Source: Pseudomonadota bacterium (GTDB lineage: Bacteria > Pseudomonadota > Gammaproteobacteria > Steroidobacterales > Steroidobacteraceae). Taken from it: DNA of 64,000 nucleotides. Below, piece by piece: positions 1 through 10,118 of the stretch (position 1 is its first letter; every line of letters starts with the position of its first letter). Made by a program: the position numbers and the translations under genes. A model generated the notes under the pieces. That model was not told the origin of the DNA and ran no database searches. It saw only the letters and a list, made by a program, of their open reading frames with translations. The stretch spans positions 92,501-156,500 of the forward strand of contig JAJYAM010000003.1 in NCBI GenBank assembly GCA_021779535.1, read 5' to 3'.

Positions 1-944
1 CGCGCGGCGAAGTCGGCCTGCGCGCCCGCCGCCGCCGCCTGTCCGTGGAATCGGGCGACGATTTCGAGCGCAAGCTCGATCTTCGCGTCGCGCGGATTCC
101 TGCCGGTCGCGACCGCCGCGCGCAGCGCCTCGATCTCGCGCAGCGGACGGAAGCTCAGGAGCTCGAAGTATCGCCACATCAGTTCATCGCTGATCGACAT
201 CAGCTTCCCGAACATCTCGCCCGGCGGATCGTGGATCGCGATGGTGTTGCCGAGGGATTTCGACATCTTCTGGACGCCGTCGAGCCCCTCGAGCAATGGC
301 ATCGTCAGCACGATCTGCGGCTCCTGGCCGTAGGCCTCCTGCAGCTGCCGGCCGACGAGCAGATTGAATTTCTGATCGGTGCCGCCGAGCTCGACGTCTG
401 CGCTCAGCGCGACCGAGTCGTACCCCTGCACCAGCGGGTACAGGAATTCGTGGATCGCGATCGGCTGCCCGGATTTGTAACGCTTGTGGAAATCGTCGCG
501 CTCGAGCATGCGCGCGACCGTGTGCTTCGCGGCGAGCTCGATCAGCCCCGCGGCGTTCATCGCACCCATCCAGCGCGAGTTGAACTCGATCCGGGTGCGC
601 TCGGGATCGAGGATCTTGAAGATCTGGTCCTGGTAGGTGCGCGCGTTGACCGCGATCGCCTCCGGGGTGAGCCGGGGCCGCGTCGCGCTCTTGCCGGTCG
701 GGTCGCCGATCAGCCCGGTGAAATCCCCGATCAGGAAGATCACGTCGTGCCCGTACTGCTGGAACTGGCGGAGCTTGTTGATCAGCACCGTGTGACCGAG
801 GTGCAGGTCCGGGGCGGTGGGGTCGAACCCCGCCTTCACGCGAAGCGGAGCGCCCCGCTCGATCTTCCTGCGCAGGTCGTCGCCGTGGATCACGTCGACC
901 GCGCCGCGCGCCAACTCGCTCAATTGTTCGTCGATTGCTGTCAC
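1..944 (-). CDS. tyrS: Tyrosyl-tRNA synthetase, C-terminus truncated by window edge
   Basis: Minus-strand translation from GTG at 944: [90 protein letters not shown]...KMSKSLGN. Class I aaRS HxGH and KMSKS motifs. Not in the ORF track because it runs off the window. Confidence 0.93.
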   Translation of the reverse strand, partial: MTAIDEQLSELARGAVDVIHGDDLRRKIERGAPLRVKAGFDPTAPDLHLGHTVLINKLRQFQQYGHDVIFLIGDFTGLIGDPTGKSATRPRLTPEAIAVNARTYQDQIFKILDPERTRIEFNSRWMGAMNAAGLIELAAKHTVARMLERDDFHKRYKSGQPIAIHEFLYPLVQGYDSVALSADVELGGTDQKFNLLVGRQLQEAYGQEPQIVLTMPLLEGLDGVQKMSKSLGNTIAIHDPPGEMFGKLMSISDELMWRYFELLSFRPLREIEALRAAVATGRNPRDAKIELALEIVARFHGQAAAAGAQADFAA

Positions 945-1120
945 GGCTGGTCTCGTCCTCGCTGGATCCGATCGGCTCGCGACCGACCCGATCGCGCCCC
1001 GGCGGGCGCCGCCGCACTTTAACCGGGTGGCGACACCGCTTGCCAGCGTCGCCGTTCATCGGCGGCATTGACCGCGCCGCGGGTCGCCGCTAGCCTTACC
1101 GGCTCATTCAGCCTCGAGGA

Positions 1121-2515
1121 GTGGAACCCGTGCGTCGGGACAGCTCGACAGTCCGCGATTGGTCGCGGCAATTCCACCGTTTCACCGCCCGAATAGCGCC
1201 GTTCGCCGCCATCGCGAGCGCGATCCTGTTGCTCTGGCACGCCGCGCGCGACCCGGTCCCGACCGTCGCCGCGGCGCCGGCGCCGCTGATCTATCCGGGC
1301 GCGCGGTCGCCGGCGCCGCAGCCCGCCGGCATTCCAGCTGCGGTGCAGCAGGCGGGCCTCGGTTCGACGATCGACGTGGTGGTCGGTCGCAACGACACCC
1401 TGGACTCGATCTTCCGACGCTTTGCGCTCGACAAATCGGACCTCGCCGAGATCCGCGGCCTCCCGGGCATCCGACAGAGCCTCGATTTGCTGAAACCCGG
1501 TGAATCGATCGAACTGCGGCACTCGGCCGGCGAAGTGAACGAGTTGACGCGCAAGCTCAGCCCGACCGAAACGCTGAAGGTCGTGCGCCGCGCCGGCGGG
1601 TACACCGCGCAGCTGGTCAGCGACCCGATCCAGACTCGCATTCGTACCGCGCGCGCGGTGATCACCTCCTCGCTGTTCCAAGCGGCCCAGGCGGCCCGCG
1701 TGTCCGATGCGATCGCGCTGCGACTCGCCCACATCTTCGCGTGGGACGTCGATTTCATGCTCGATCTGCGCCGCGGCGACCGGTTCACGATCGTCTACCA
1801 GCAGCTGTTCGAGAACGGCAAGTACCTGCGCGACGGCAAGATTCTCGCCGCGAAGTTCGTGAATGCGGGCCACGTCTACGAGGCGGTGCGTTTCGTCGGT
1901 CCGGACGGGGTCGATGGCTACTACACCCCTTCCGGGCAACCGATGCACAAGGCGTTCCTGCGCGCGCCGCTCGCGTTCACCCGCGTCAGCTCGGCGTTCA
2001 ACCTGCACCGGATGAACCCGATCCTGCACGTGATCCGGCCGCACCTCGGCACCGATTACGCCGCGCCGCTCGGAACGCCGGTGGACGCGGCCGGTGACGG
2101 GCGCGTGCAATTCGTCGGTCGCGAGGAGGGTTACGGCAACACCGTGATCCTCGCGCACGCCGGCGACATCACGACGCTGTACGCGCACCTCGAGCGCTTC
2201 GCCCGCAAGCTGCACCGCGGCGAAGCGGTCCGGCAAGGACAGGTGATCGGCTACGTCGGGATGTCCGGGCTCGCGACCGGGCCACACCTGCACTACGAAT
2301 ACCGCATCGGCGACGTCCACGAAAACCCGCAGACGGTTCGCCTGCCCGGCGCACCCCCGCTGCGGGGCAGCTCGCTGGTCGCATTCCGCATGCAAACGGC
2401 GACCTGGCTCGCGGACCTGCAGTCGCCGCTGGTCGGTGCCAGCGCACGTACCGCGACCGCCGCGAACATCGCGCCCAGGACGGTCTTGCCGGCGTCCCGA
2501 ATCGCGCCGAACTGA
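1121..2515 (+). CDS. M23-family peptidoglycan DD-metalloendopeptidase (MepM-like), membrane anchored
   Basis: N-terminal hydrophobic segment, LysM/OapA-like region, C-terminal M23 motifs HLGTDYAAPLGTPV and GPHLHYEYRI. Confidence 0.9.
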   Translation: MEPVRRDSSTVRDWSRQFHRFTARIAPFAAIASAILLLWHAARDPVPTVAAAPAPLIYPGARSPAPQPAGIPAAVQQAGLGSTIDVVVGRNDTLDSIFRRFALDKSDLAEIRGLPGIRQSLDLLKPGESIELRHSAGEVNELTRKLSPTETLKVVRRAGGYTAQLVSDPIQTRIRTARAVITSSLFQAAQAARVSDAIALRLAHIFAWDVDFMLDLRRGDRFTIVYQQLFENGKYLRDGKILAAKFVNAGHVYEAVRFVGPDGVDGYYTPSGQPMHKAFLRAPLAFTRVSSAFNLHRMNPILHVIRPHLGTDYAAPLGTPVDAAGDGRVQFVGREEGYGNTVILAHAGDITTLYAHLERFARKLHRGEAVRQGQVIGYVGMSGLATGPHLHYEYRIGDVHENPQTVRLPGAPPLRGSSLVAFRMQTATWLADLQSPLVGASARTATAANIAPRTVLPASRIAPN

Positions 2516-2534
2516 CGGCTGCGACGGACCCGCA

Positions 2535-3665
2535 ATGGGTTGGTACGTCGGCCTGATATCCGGGACCAGCATGGACGCGATCGATGCGGTCGTCGTCGAC
2601 TTCGCGGCGTCCCCGCTGCGAATTCACGCCGCGGGCGCGAGCGAATATCCGCGCGAACTCGCGCAACGGCTCGCCGCGGTACTCGACGGCGATCACGCGG
2701 TCCCCCTGGACGCGATCGGACGGCTCGACGTCGATGTCGGCCGCGCGTTCGCGCACGCGACGAACGCGTTGCTCGAGCGGGCGGGGATCGCTCCCGACGC
2801 GATCGACGCGATCGGTAGCCACGGGCAGACGCTGCGGCACCACATCGCGCCACCCTCCCCGTTCAGCTGGCAAATCGGCGACCCGAACGTGATCGCCGAA
2901 TTGACCGGAGTCACCGTCGTCGCCGATTTCCGGCGCCGCGACGTCGCCGCCGGCGGCCAAGGGGCGCCGCTCGTGCCGCTGTTCCACGACGGCGTGTTTC
3001 GCAGCGACGCCGAGGACCGGGTGATCGTGAACGTCGGCGGGATCGCGAACCTGACGGTACTGCGACGCGACACGCCGCTCCGGGGCTTCGATACGGGACC
3101 GGGCAATCGGCTGATGGACGCGTGGGCGCAGCGACAGCGTGGCGAGCCGTTCGACCGGGACGGCGCGTTCGCGGCGAGCGGCCGCTGCGACGCCGTCCTG
3201 CTCGCCCTGCTGCTGACGGAACCCTACCTCGCGCTGCCCGCGCCGAAGAGCACCGGTCGAGAGCTGTTCAACCTGGCGTGGCTCGACGCCCGGCTCGACA
3301 CCCATCGCGCGAAGGGCCACGGGATCTCCCCGGCCGACGTGCAGGCGACTCTGCGGGAGTACACGGCGGAGACGATCGCCCGCGCCGCCGCCGACGCCGC
3401 GCCCGGTGCGGCCCTGTACGTCTGCGGCGGCGGCGCGCACAACCCGGGGCTGCTCGACTCGCTGCGCCGGCGCGCGGCGCCCTCGCGGATCGCAACCACC
3501 GCGGCGCTCGGCTTGGACCCGGATTTCGTCGAGGCGGCGGCGTTCGCGTTCTTCGCATACCGCACGCTCGCGGGATTGCCGTCGAGCGCCGCGAGCGTCA
3601 CCGGCGCGCGCGGCGCGCGCGTGCTGGGAGGCATCTACCGGGGCGCACCGCGGGGGCGCGCATGA
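2535..3665 (+). CDS. anmK: Anhydro-N-acetylmuramic acid kinase
   Basis: MGWYVGLISGTSMDAIDAVVVDF start; GSHGQTLRHH; FDTGPGNRLMDAW motifs of AnmK. Confidence 0.95.
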   Translation: MGWYVGLISGTSMDAIDAVVVDFAASPLRIHAAGASEYPRELAQRLAAVLDGDHAVPLDAIGRLDVDVGRAFAHATNALLERAGIAPDAIDAIGSHGQTLRHHIAPPSPFSWQIGDPNVIAELTGVTVVADFRRRDVAAGGQGAPLVPLFHDGVFRSDAEDRVIVNVGGIANLTVLRRDTPLRGFDTGPGNRLMDAWAQRQRGEPFDRDGAFAASGRCDAVLLALLLTEPYLALPAPKSTGRELFNLAWLDARLDTHRAKGHGISPADVQATLREYTAETIARAAADAAPGAALYVCGGGAHNPGLLDSLRRRAAPSRIATTAALGLDPDFVEAAAFAFFAYRTLAGLPSSAASVTGARGARVLGGIYRGAPRGRA

Positions 3666-5737
3666 ACGACGTCGATCTCGGTGCCGCGGCACTCTATTTC
3701 AACCGCGAACTGTCGTTCCTCGAATTCAACCAGCGAGTGCTCGAGCAAGCGAAGGACCCCTCGGTCCCGCTGCTCGAGCGCGTGAAGTTCCTGTGCATTT
3801 CCTGTTCGAACCTCGACGAGTTCTTCGAGATCCGGGTCGCGGGCCTGAAGGAGCTCGCGGAGGCGGGCGCCACCCGCGGCGGGCCGGACGGGATCGGCGT
3901 CGCCGAGCAGCTGCGGGCGATCAGCGCACGGTCGCGGCGCCTGGTGGAGGAACAATACGCGTTGCTCAACGAATCGCTGACGCCGGCGCTCGCGCGCGAG
4001 GGCATCGAGTTCATCACGCCCGACAACTGGACGCGCGAGCAGGCCCGGTGGCTCGAGGAGTATTTCGCCCGCGAGGTCGAGCCGGTGCTGAGCCCGCTCG
4101 CGCTCGATCCGGCGCGACCGTTCCCGAAGATCCTGAACAAGAGCCTCAACTTCGCGGTGATCGTCGAGGGCAAGGACGATTTCGGCCGCGACAGCGGGCT
4201 CGCGGTCGTGCAAGCGCCGCGCTCGCTGCCCCGGATCATCCGCCTGCCGGATTTTCTCGGCGGTGGCAGCTTCGTGTTTCTCGGAACGATCGTCGACGCG
4301 TTCGTGTCGCAGCTGTTCGAGGGAATGCGGGTGCGCGGCTGCTATCAGTTTCGCGTGACCCGCAACAGCGATCTGTACGTCGAGCCCGAGGAGGCCGACG
4401 ACCTGCTGGCGGCGGTCGAGGGCGAATTGGCTTCGCGTCGCTACGGCGACGCGGTCCGGCTCGAGACCGCGCACGATTGCCCGCGCGACATCCTCGACGT
4501 GCTGCTCGGCCAGTTCTCGCTGACCGAGACCGAACTGTATCGCGTCCCCGGACCGGTCAATCTCAATCGACTGATGGCGGTCTACGATCTCGTCGGTCGC
4601 CCGGACCTCAAGTACCCCGCGTTCGCGCCGAGCGTGCCGGAGCGCCTGCGGACGCCGGCCGATCCGTTCGCCGCGTTGCGCGACGGCGACGTGCTGCTGC
4701 ACCACCCGTTCGAGTCGTTCGCACCGGTCGTGGATTTCATTCGACACGCGGCCGCCGACCCGAGCGTGCTCGCGATCAAGCAAACGCTCTACCGGGCGGG
4801 CAGCGACTCGAGCATCGTGCAGGCGCTGTGCGACGCGGCACTCGCGGGCAAGGACGTGACGGTGATCATCGAGCTCCAGGCGCGGTTCGACGAAGAGGCG
4901 AATATCGACATCGCGACCAAGCTGCAGGAAGCGGGCGCGCACGTGATGTACGGGGTGGTCGGCTACAAGACGCACGCCAAGCTCGTGCTGGTGGTGCGGC
5001 GCGAGGAACGGGGCCTGCGGCGTTATTGCCACCTCGGCACGGGAAACTACCATGCGCGCACGGCGCGCGCGTATACGGATTACGGGCTGCTGACCGCCGA
5101 CGAGGCGATCGGCGAGGATATCCACCAGATCTTCCTGCAGTTGACCGGCCTGACCCGGAAGCCGAGCCTGCACAAGCTCCTGCACGCGCCGTTCACGCTG
5201 CAAAGCGTGCTGCTCGAGAAGATCGAGCGCGAGATCGACAATGCCGGTGCCGGGCGACCCGCCCGCGTGATCGCGAAACTCAACGCGTTGACGGAACCGA
5301 AGATGATCCGGGCGCTGTACCGAGCCTCGCAGGCGAACGTCGACGTCGACCTGATCGTCCGCGGCGTATGCTGTCTGCGGCCGGGCCTCGCCGGGGTCTC
5401 CGAGCACATCGAGGTCCGCTCGATCGTGGGCCGCTTCCTGGAGCACTCCCGCGTGTATTACTTCGAGAACGGCGGCGAGCCCGAGGTATTCTGCGGCAGC
5501 GCGGATTGGATGGACCGCAACCTCTACCGGCGCATCGAGGTCGCTTTCCCGGTCGAGGATCCCGCGTTCCGGCGCCGCGTGATCGAGGAGCTCGAGCTGT
5601 ACCTGCACGACGACACCGAGGGTTGGAGGCTCGGCGCGGACGGGCGGTACCAGCGTCCATCGGGCCGCGCCGGCGGCTGCGCGCAAACCCGGTTGCTGCA
5701 GCAGTACGCCGGACGGCCGAGCGGCGGCGACGCCTGA
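3662..5737 (+). CDS. ppk1: Polyphosphate kinase 1
   Basis: YFNRELSFLEFNQRVLEQA, KQTLYRAGSDSSIVQAL, THAKLVLVVRRE, HLGTGNYH. ATGA overlap with anmK stop. Confidence 0.97.
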   Translation: MNDVDLGAAALYFNRELSFLEFNQRVLEQAKDPSVPLLERVKFLCISCSNLDEFFEIRVAGLKELAEAGATRGGPDGIGVAEQLRAISARSRRLVEEQYALLNESLTPALAREGIEFITPDNWTREQARWLEEYFAREVEPVLSPLALDPARPFPKILNKSLNFAVIVEGKDDFGRDSGLAVVQAPRSLPRIIRLPDFLGGGSFVFLGTIVDAFVSQLFEGMRVRGCYQFRVTRNSDLYVEPEEADDLLAAVEGELASRRYGDAVRLETAHDCPRDILDVLLGQFSLTETELYRVPGPVNLNRLMAVYDLVGRPDLKYPAFAPSVPERLRTPADPFAALRDGDVLLHHPFESFAPVVDFIRHAAADPSVLAIKQTLYRAGSDSSIVQALCDAALAGKDVTVIIELQARFDEEANIDIATKLQEAGAHVMYGVVGYKTHAKLVLVVRREERGLRRYCHLGTGNYHARTARAYTDYGLLTADEAIGEDIHQIFLQLTGLTRKPSLHKLLHAPFTLQSVLLEKIEREIDNAGAGRPARVIAKLNALTEPKMIRALYRASQANVDVDLIVRGVCCLRPGLAGVSEHIEVRSIVGRFLEHSRVYYFENGGEPEVFCGSADWMDRNLYRRIEVAFPVEDPAFRRRVIEELELYLHDDTEGWRLGADGRYQRPSGRAGGCAQTRLLQQYAGRPSGGDA

Positions 5738-5749
5738 GCCGCCGGGACG

Positions 5750-7249
5750 TCAACCGAAGTTCAGCCGGAACCCCGCGGCCTTGAGGTATTGCCGCTCCTC
5801 GACCAAGTCCTCGATCGTCAACGGATGTTCCTTCATCCACCGAGCCGGCAGGTCCAGCGCGAGATGCCGGCCTTTGACGCGCAAGCGCACGTCGGGCAGC
5901 GGTGCCGCGCTGCGCCCCCGGTGCAGCAGCACCGCGAGGCGCAGCAGCACGATCAGGTACTCGCCGAGTCGGTCCCACGGCGGCACCAGGTCCTCGAGGG
6001 ACTCCAGCGACAATTGCCGGCGGTGGCCGCCGACCATTGCGGCGAGCAACAGCTGCTCCTCGCGCGGGAACCCCGGCATGTCCGCGTACTCCAGCAGGTA
6101 GGCGCTGTGGCGCTGGTACTTCGAATGGGCGATGTCGAGCCCCGTCTCGTGCAGGCGGGCGGCCCAGCGCAGCGCGAGCTCGGCGAGCGGCTCGTCGAGG
6201 CCCCATTCGGACTCGACCTGCGCGAGCAGTGCGACCGCGGTCGCTTCGACGCGATCGGCCTGGCGCGTGTCCACGTGATAGCGCGCCTCCATCGCGCGCA
6301 CGCTGCGCACGCGCGCATCCTCGTTGGTGAAGCGGCCCATCAGGTCGTACAACAATCCCTCGCGCATGGCCCCTTCGGCGATCCTCAGACGCTCGATCGC
6401 GAGACTCTCGACCAATTCGAGCAGGATTGCGAAGCCGCTCGGGAACACCGGCGCACGCTCCGCGTCGACACCCAGGGACTCGAGGCGAGCGGCGTTGCCG
6501 GCCGCGAGCATCCGCTCCTCGATCTTGTGGAGATTGGCCGCGGTGATCCACGGATCCTCGGGAACCATCCGCCGCAACGCCTCACCGATCACGCGAACCG
6601 TGCCGGAGCTGCCGAACGCCTCCAGCCAGCCCTGCTTGCGATAGCGCTCCAGGATCGGCTCCAGCTCCAGGCGCACTGCGGTCCGCGCCCGCTCGATCCG
6701 CTTCGGCGTGACCCGGCCGTCATCGAAGATCGCCGCGAGCCCGACGCATCCGACCGACAGGCTCTCGAGCAGGATCGGTTCGAAGCCCTGCCCGATCACC
6801 AGCTCCGTCGAGCCGCCGCCGATGTCGATGACCAGGCGCCGGTCCGGGCTCAACGGACTGGTGTGCGCGACGCCCGAATAGATCAGGCGCGCCTCCTCCA
6901 GGCCGGAAATGATCTCGATCGGGTGGCCGAGGGCGGCGCGCGCGCGCTCGAGGAACCAGCGTTTACGCCGTGCGCGGCGCAGCGCGTTCGTGCCGACGAC
7001 GCGCACGCTGTCCGCGTGCATCGCGCGCAGACGTTCGCCGAAGCGCTCCAGGCAGCGCAGCGCACGGTCCATGGCGGCCTCGTCGAGTCGGCCGCTCTCG
7101 TCGAGACCGGTCGCGAGCCGCACGGTCTCGCGCAAGCGATCGAGGATCGACAACTGGCCGTGGGAGTGCCGCGCGACCACCATGTGGAAGCTGTTGGACC
7201 CGAGGTCGACGGCCGCGAGCACGTCCGGAACGGCACGCCCGCTGGTCAT
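5750..7249 (-). CDS. ppx: Exopolyphosphatase, Ppx/GppA family
   Basis: AAVDLGSNSFHMVVAR, VIDIGGGSTELVIG, followed by an HD-like C-terminal region. Confidence 0.95.
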   Translation of the reverse strand: MTSGRAVPDVLAAVDLGSNSFHMVVARHSHGQLSILDRLRETVRLATGLDESGRLDEAAMDRALRCLERFGERLRAMHADSVRVVGTNALRRARRKRWFLERARAALGHPIEIISGLEEARLIYSGVAHTSPLSPDRRLVIDIGGGSTELVIGQGFEPILLESLSVGCVGLAAIFDDGRVTPKRIERARTAVRLELEPILERYRKQGWLEAFGSSGTVRVIGEALRRMVPEDPWITAANLHKIEERMLAAGNAARLESLGVDAERAPVFPSGFAILLELVESLAIERLRIAEGAMREGLLYDLMGRFTNEDARVRSVRAMEARYHVDTRQADRVEATAVALLAQVESEWGLDEPLAELALRWAARLHETGLDIAHSKYQRHSAYLLEYADMPGFPREEQLLLAAMVGGHRRQLSLESLEDLVPPWDRLGEYLIVLLRLAVLLHRGRSAAPLPDVRLRVKGRHLALDLPARWMKEHPLTIEDLVEERQYLKAAGFRLNFG

Positions 7250-7267
7250 CGCGCAGGCGGCTCGAGC

Positions 7268-7639
7268 TTATGCCGAGAACGAGGAACCGCAGCCGCAGGT
7301 GGTCTTCGCGTTGGGATTGCGAATCACGAACTGCGCGCCCTCGAGATCTTCCTTGTAGTCGATCTCGGCGCCCATCAGGTACTGAGCGCTCGTCGGATCC
7401 ACGAGCAGCGTGACGCCGCCGTTGTCGATCTGGAAATCGCCTTCCTCGACGTTCTCGTCGAACGTGAAGCCGTATTGAAAGCCCGAACACCCGCCGCCGG
7501 AGACGAACACGCGCAGTTTCAGGTTCGGGTTCGCTTCCTCGCGGATCAGCTCCCCGACCTTGCCGGCCGCGGCATCCGTGAACACCAGGATCGCCGGTGG
7601 TGCCAGCGGCGCGTCCGAGATCACTTTGAGCTCTTGCAT
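7268..7639 (-). CDS. erpA: Iron-sulfur cluster insertion protein
   Basis: A-type carrier motifs [13 protein letters not shown] and CGCGSSFSA; start MQEL at 7639. Confidence 0.95.
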   Translation of the reverse strand: MQELKVISDAPLAPPAILVFTDAAAGKVGELIREEANPNLKLRVFVSGGGCSGFQYGFTFDENVEEGDFQIDNGGVTLLVDPTSAQYLMGAEIDYKEDLEGAQFVIRNPNAKTTCGCGSSFSA

Positions 7640-7683
7640 GCGACCGATTCTACTCGTCAGGCGTCGTCGGGGCAAAATCGCGC

Positions 7684-8118
7684 TCAACGGCCCGGCGGTT
7701 CGCGGCGATCGGCCCGGCCGTCGGCCTCGGCGGGCGGGGGCGCGTCGGCAGGGCCCGCCGGCGCCCGATGGAGCAACTGGCCGTTGATCTGCGCGCCGAC
7801 CGCGGTCTCGATCGTTTCGTAGGAGACGCTGCCCAGCACGCGCGCTTTTGGCCCGAGCTCGACACGCTTGGCGACCTCGATGTCGCCCTTGACGACGCCG
7901 TTCAGGATCACGTTCGCGACCTTGACGGAACCGTCGATGCAGCCCTGCTCGCTGACGACGAGCGTCGCCGAGAGCTCGGGATCGCCCTTCACGTTGCCGT
8001 TGATCCGGCCATCGAGATGCAGGCCGCCGCCGCCGAACTCGACGTCACCGTCGATGCGGGTTTGCGCGCCGATCAGCGTGTGGATCCGCGGCAACCTACG
8101 GTGCTTGCGTTTGAACAT
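7684..8118 (-). CDS. Bactofilin (polymer-forming cytoskeletal protein)
   Basis: Repetitive beta-helix bactofilin core: [32 protein letters not shown]...[22 protein letters not shown]. Confidence 0.9.
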   Translation of the reverse strand: MFKRKHRRLPRIHTLIGAQTRIDGDVEFGGGGLHLDGRINGNVKGDPELSATLVVSEQGCIDGSVKVANVILNGVVKGDIEVAKRVELGPKARVLGSVSYETIETAVGAQINGQLLHRAPAGPADAPPPAEADGRADRREPPGR

Positions 8119-8881
8119 CGAGCCCCCCTCGTTTCGCCCCGCGGGGCGCGCCGTCCGCTTCCGAGGACATTCCCTGTGTCCGCCACAGGAACGCCTGGCG
8201 ATACTCCCGGCCCGCGCCGTCGCGCAACACGACGCCGATGCGCACGGGCGCGAAGCCGGGCGGCAGGCGCAGCGTCTCGTCGAAACTCTGGAAATCCCGG
8301 AACGAGTATCGCAAGCTCGGCTGGCGATCGTGCGAGACCTGCGCGAGCGACAGCCGGCTGTCGCGCCCCGCGCGGCGGCCGAGGAACGTGAGCGCGATTC
8401 GTCCGGCGACGGCGTGGGTCGGCGGGCCGACCTGCATCAGCGTGAACTTCAGGCGAAACCGCCGCGGCTCCGGCAACGGGACGATCTGCATCTGCTGCAC
8501 CTTGGCCTTGACGATCGAGTCGGGCTGCACGAGCCCGCGATAGAACGCGAGGCTCTGGTTGAGCCGCGCGACTTGGCCCTGGAGTTCCGCGAGATTGCGC
8601 TCGAGCTGCGCAGCGCCTTCGCGATCCACCCGGCGGGCGATGTCGGCGGCGGCGATCGCAGCGCGCTGCTTCGCGTCCTCCCGTTCGAGCGCCCGAATCC
8701 GCCGGCTCGCCACCCAGGCGTCGCGCTTCGCATCGATCACGTCGTACCCCGCGACGGCGCGGCCCAGCTCGAACACGCCGTACGCGCCGAGCACGCCGAT
8801 GCCGATCGCGGCGCCGAGCAGCAGCGCGCGGCGTTTCGGCGCATAGCTGCGCACGACCAGTTTGCGCGTAGGATCCGCCAT
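8096..8881 (-). CDS. Membrane-anchored coiled-coil protein, probably DUF6776-like
   Basis: N-terminal TM helix then a long heptad-like region (IRALEREDAKQRAAIAAADIARRVDREGAAQLERNLAELQGQVARLNQSL); C-terminal beta domain; overlaps the bactofilin gene by 23 bp. Confidence 0.7.
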   Translation of the reverse strand: MADPTRKLVVRSYAPKRRALLLGAAIGIGVLGAYGVFELGRAVAGYDVIDAKRDAWVASRRIRALEREDAKQRAAIAAADIARRVDREGAAQLERNLAELQGQVARLNQSLAFYRGLVQPDSIVKAKVQQMQIVPLPEPRRFRLKFTLMQVGPPTHAVAGRIALTFLGRRAGRDSRLSLAQVSHDRQPSLRYSFRDFQSFDETLRLPPGFAPVRIGVVLRDGAGREYRQAFLWRTQGMSSEADGAPRGAKRGGLDVQTQAP

Positions 8882-9057
8882 CGGCCCTGATTTCAGCGGC
8901 CCGCCAGGCCAGGAGATCGTGACATTACACGAACCCGGCGTGGTTCTGTGAGACCATGGCGTACACGGTGCCGGGCGTCGCCGATTGGAGACGCCCGGGC
9001 ACGCGCAACCCCGGCGGCGTGACCGACGGCGGCCGCACCCACCCCGAGGAGCCGACG

Positions 9058-9489
9058 ATGCTGTGGCTGAAAGCGTTTCACGTGATCGCGATGGTCACCT
9101 GGTTCGCCGGCTTGTTCTATCTGCCGCGCTTGTTCGTCTATCACGCCGGGACGACCGATCCGCCGGGGCTCGCGCGCTTCGAGACGATGGAACGCAGGCT
9201 CTTCAAGCTGATGACGATCGGCGGCGCGGCGACGATTGCGCTCGGCGTCGCATTGCTCGCGAGCGAGCCGGCGGCACTCAGATCGTACTGGCTACGCGCC
9301 GGTTGGTTGCATGCGAAGCTCGGCTGCGTCGTGTTGTTGATCGCGTACCATGCGCAGTGTTACCGCCTGATGCGCGAGTTCGCGCAAGGGCGCAACCGCC
9401 ACTCGTCCCGCTGGTATCGGGTGTTCAACGAGATCCCGTCGCTGCTCCTGATCGCGATCGTGGTGCTGGTGATCGTGAAACCGTTCTGA
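9058..9489 (+). CDS. hemJ: Protoporphyrinogen IX oxidase HemJ-like membrane protein
   Basis: MLWLKAFHVIAMVTWFAGLFYLPRLFVYH...; four TM helices, YRVFNEIPSLLLI. Confidence 0.9.
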   Translation: MLWLKAFHVIAMVTWFAGLFYLPRLFVYHAGTTDPPGLARFETMERRLFKLMTIGGAATIALGVALLASEPAALRSYWLRAGWLHAKLGCVVLLIAYHAQCYRLMREFAQGRNRHSSRWYRVFNEIPSLLLIAIVVLVIVKPF

Positions 9490-9502
9490 ATCCGCGCGGG
9501 GT

Positions 9503-10039
9503 TCAGGACACGGCGTCGATCTCGGGCCACCACTGCGGATACGGCGGGAGACCGCCGGGGAACAGCAGCGCGCCGAGCTCGTGCAGAGCGCGAACGTAGA
9601 CGCGGCGTTTGAAGTAGACCACCTCGCGCACCGGCGTCCAGTACTCCGCCCAGCGCCAGCGATCGAACTCCGGCTGCGAGGTCGTGTCGAATCGCAGCCG
9701 CGACTCGTCGCTGACCAGGCGCAGCAGATACCAGCGTTGCTTCTGGCCGATGCAGCGATCGCGGACGTATTGCCGGGGCAGCCGGTAGCGCATCCAGCTC
9801 CGGGTGGAACCGAGGACCTGCACGTCGCTCGGCTCGAGGCCGATTTCTTCGTTCAGCTCCCGGAACAGCGCGTCCTCGACGCGTTCGCCGCGGTTGACGC
9901 CGCCTTGCGGAAACTGCCAGCCGCGGCCCCCGACACGGCCGCCGAGGAACACGGTCCCGGACTCGCGAGAGAGCACGATTCCGACGTTCGCACGAAATCC
10001 GTCTTTGTCGATGTAATCGACCCGCGGTTCTATCGACAT
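9503..10039 (-). CDS. rppH: RNA pyrophosphohydrolase (Nudix)
   Basis: [23 protein letters not shown]...; Nudix box [23 protein letters not shown]. Confidence 0.93.
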   Translation of the reverse strand: MSIEPRVDYIDKDGFRANVGIVLSRESGTVFLGGRVGGRGWQFPQGGVNRGERVEDALFRELNEEIGLEPSDVQVLGSTRSWMRYRLPRQYVRDRCIGQKQRWYLLRLVSDESRLRFDTTSQPEFDRWRWAEYWTPVREVVYFKRRVYVRALHELGALLFPGGLPPYPQWWPEIDAVS

Positions 10040-10118
10040 GATCCCGCATTGTTCCACATCGAGTGCCCGTTTGGCGCTCCCGCGAGCCGCTGCGACCGGC
10101 ACCGGGGCCCTGGCGCGT

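Noticed and set aside
184-1068. 294-aa minus ORF over tyrS
   Set aside because: Off-frame; the true tyrS frame lacks a stop within the window so was omitted from the track.
3122-3661. Upstream 180-aa extension of the ppk1 ORF in the track
   Set aside because: Reads out-of-frame through anmK; the ppk1 start MNDVDLGAAALYFNREL at 3662 has the ATGA overlap and matches the family N-terminus.
3406-5784. 792-aa plus-strand ORF over ppk1
   Set aside because: Alternative frame of ppk1; Arg/Ala-rich with no domain signature.
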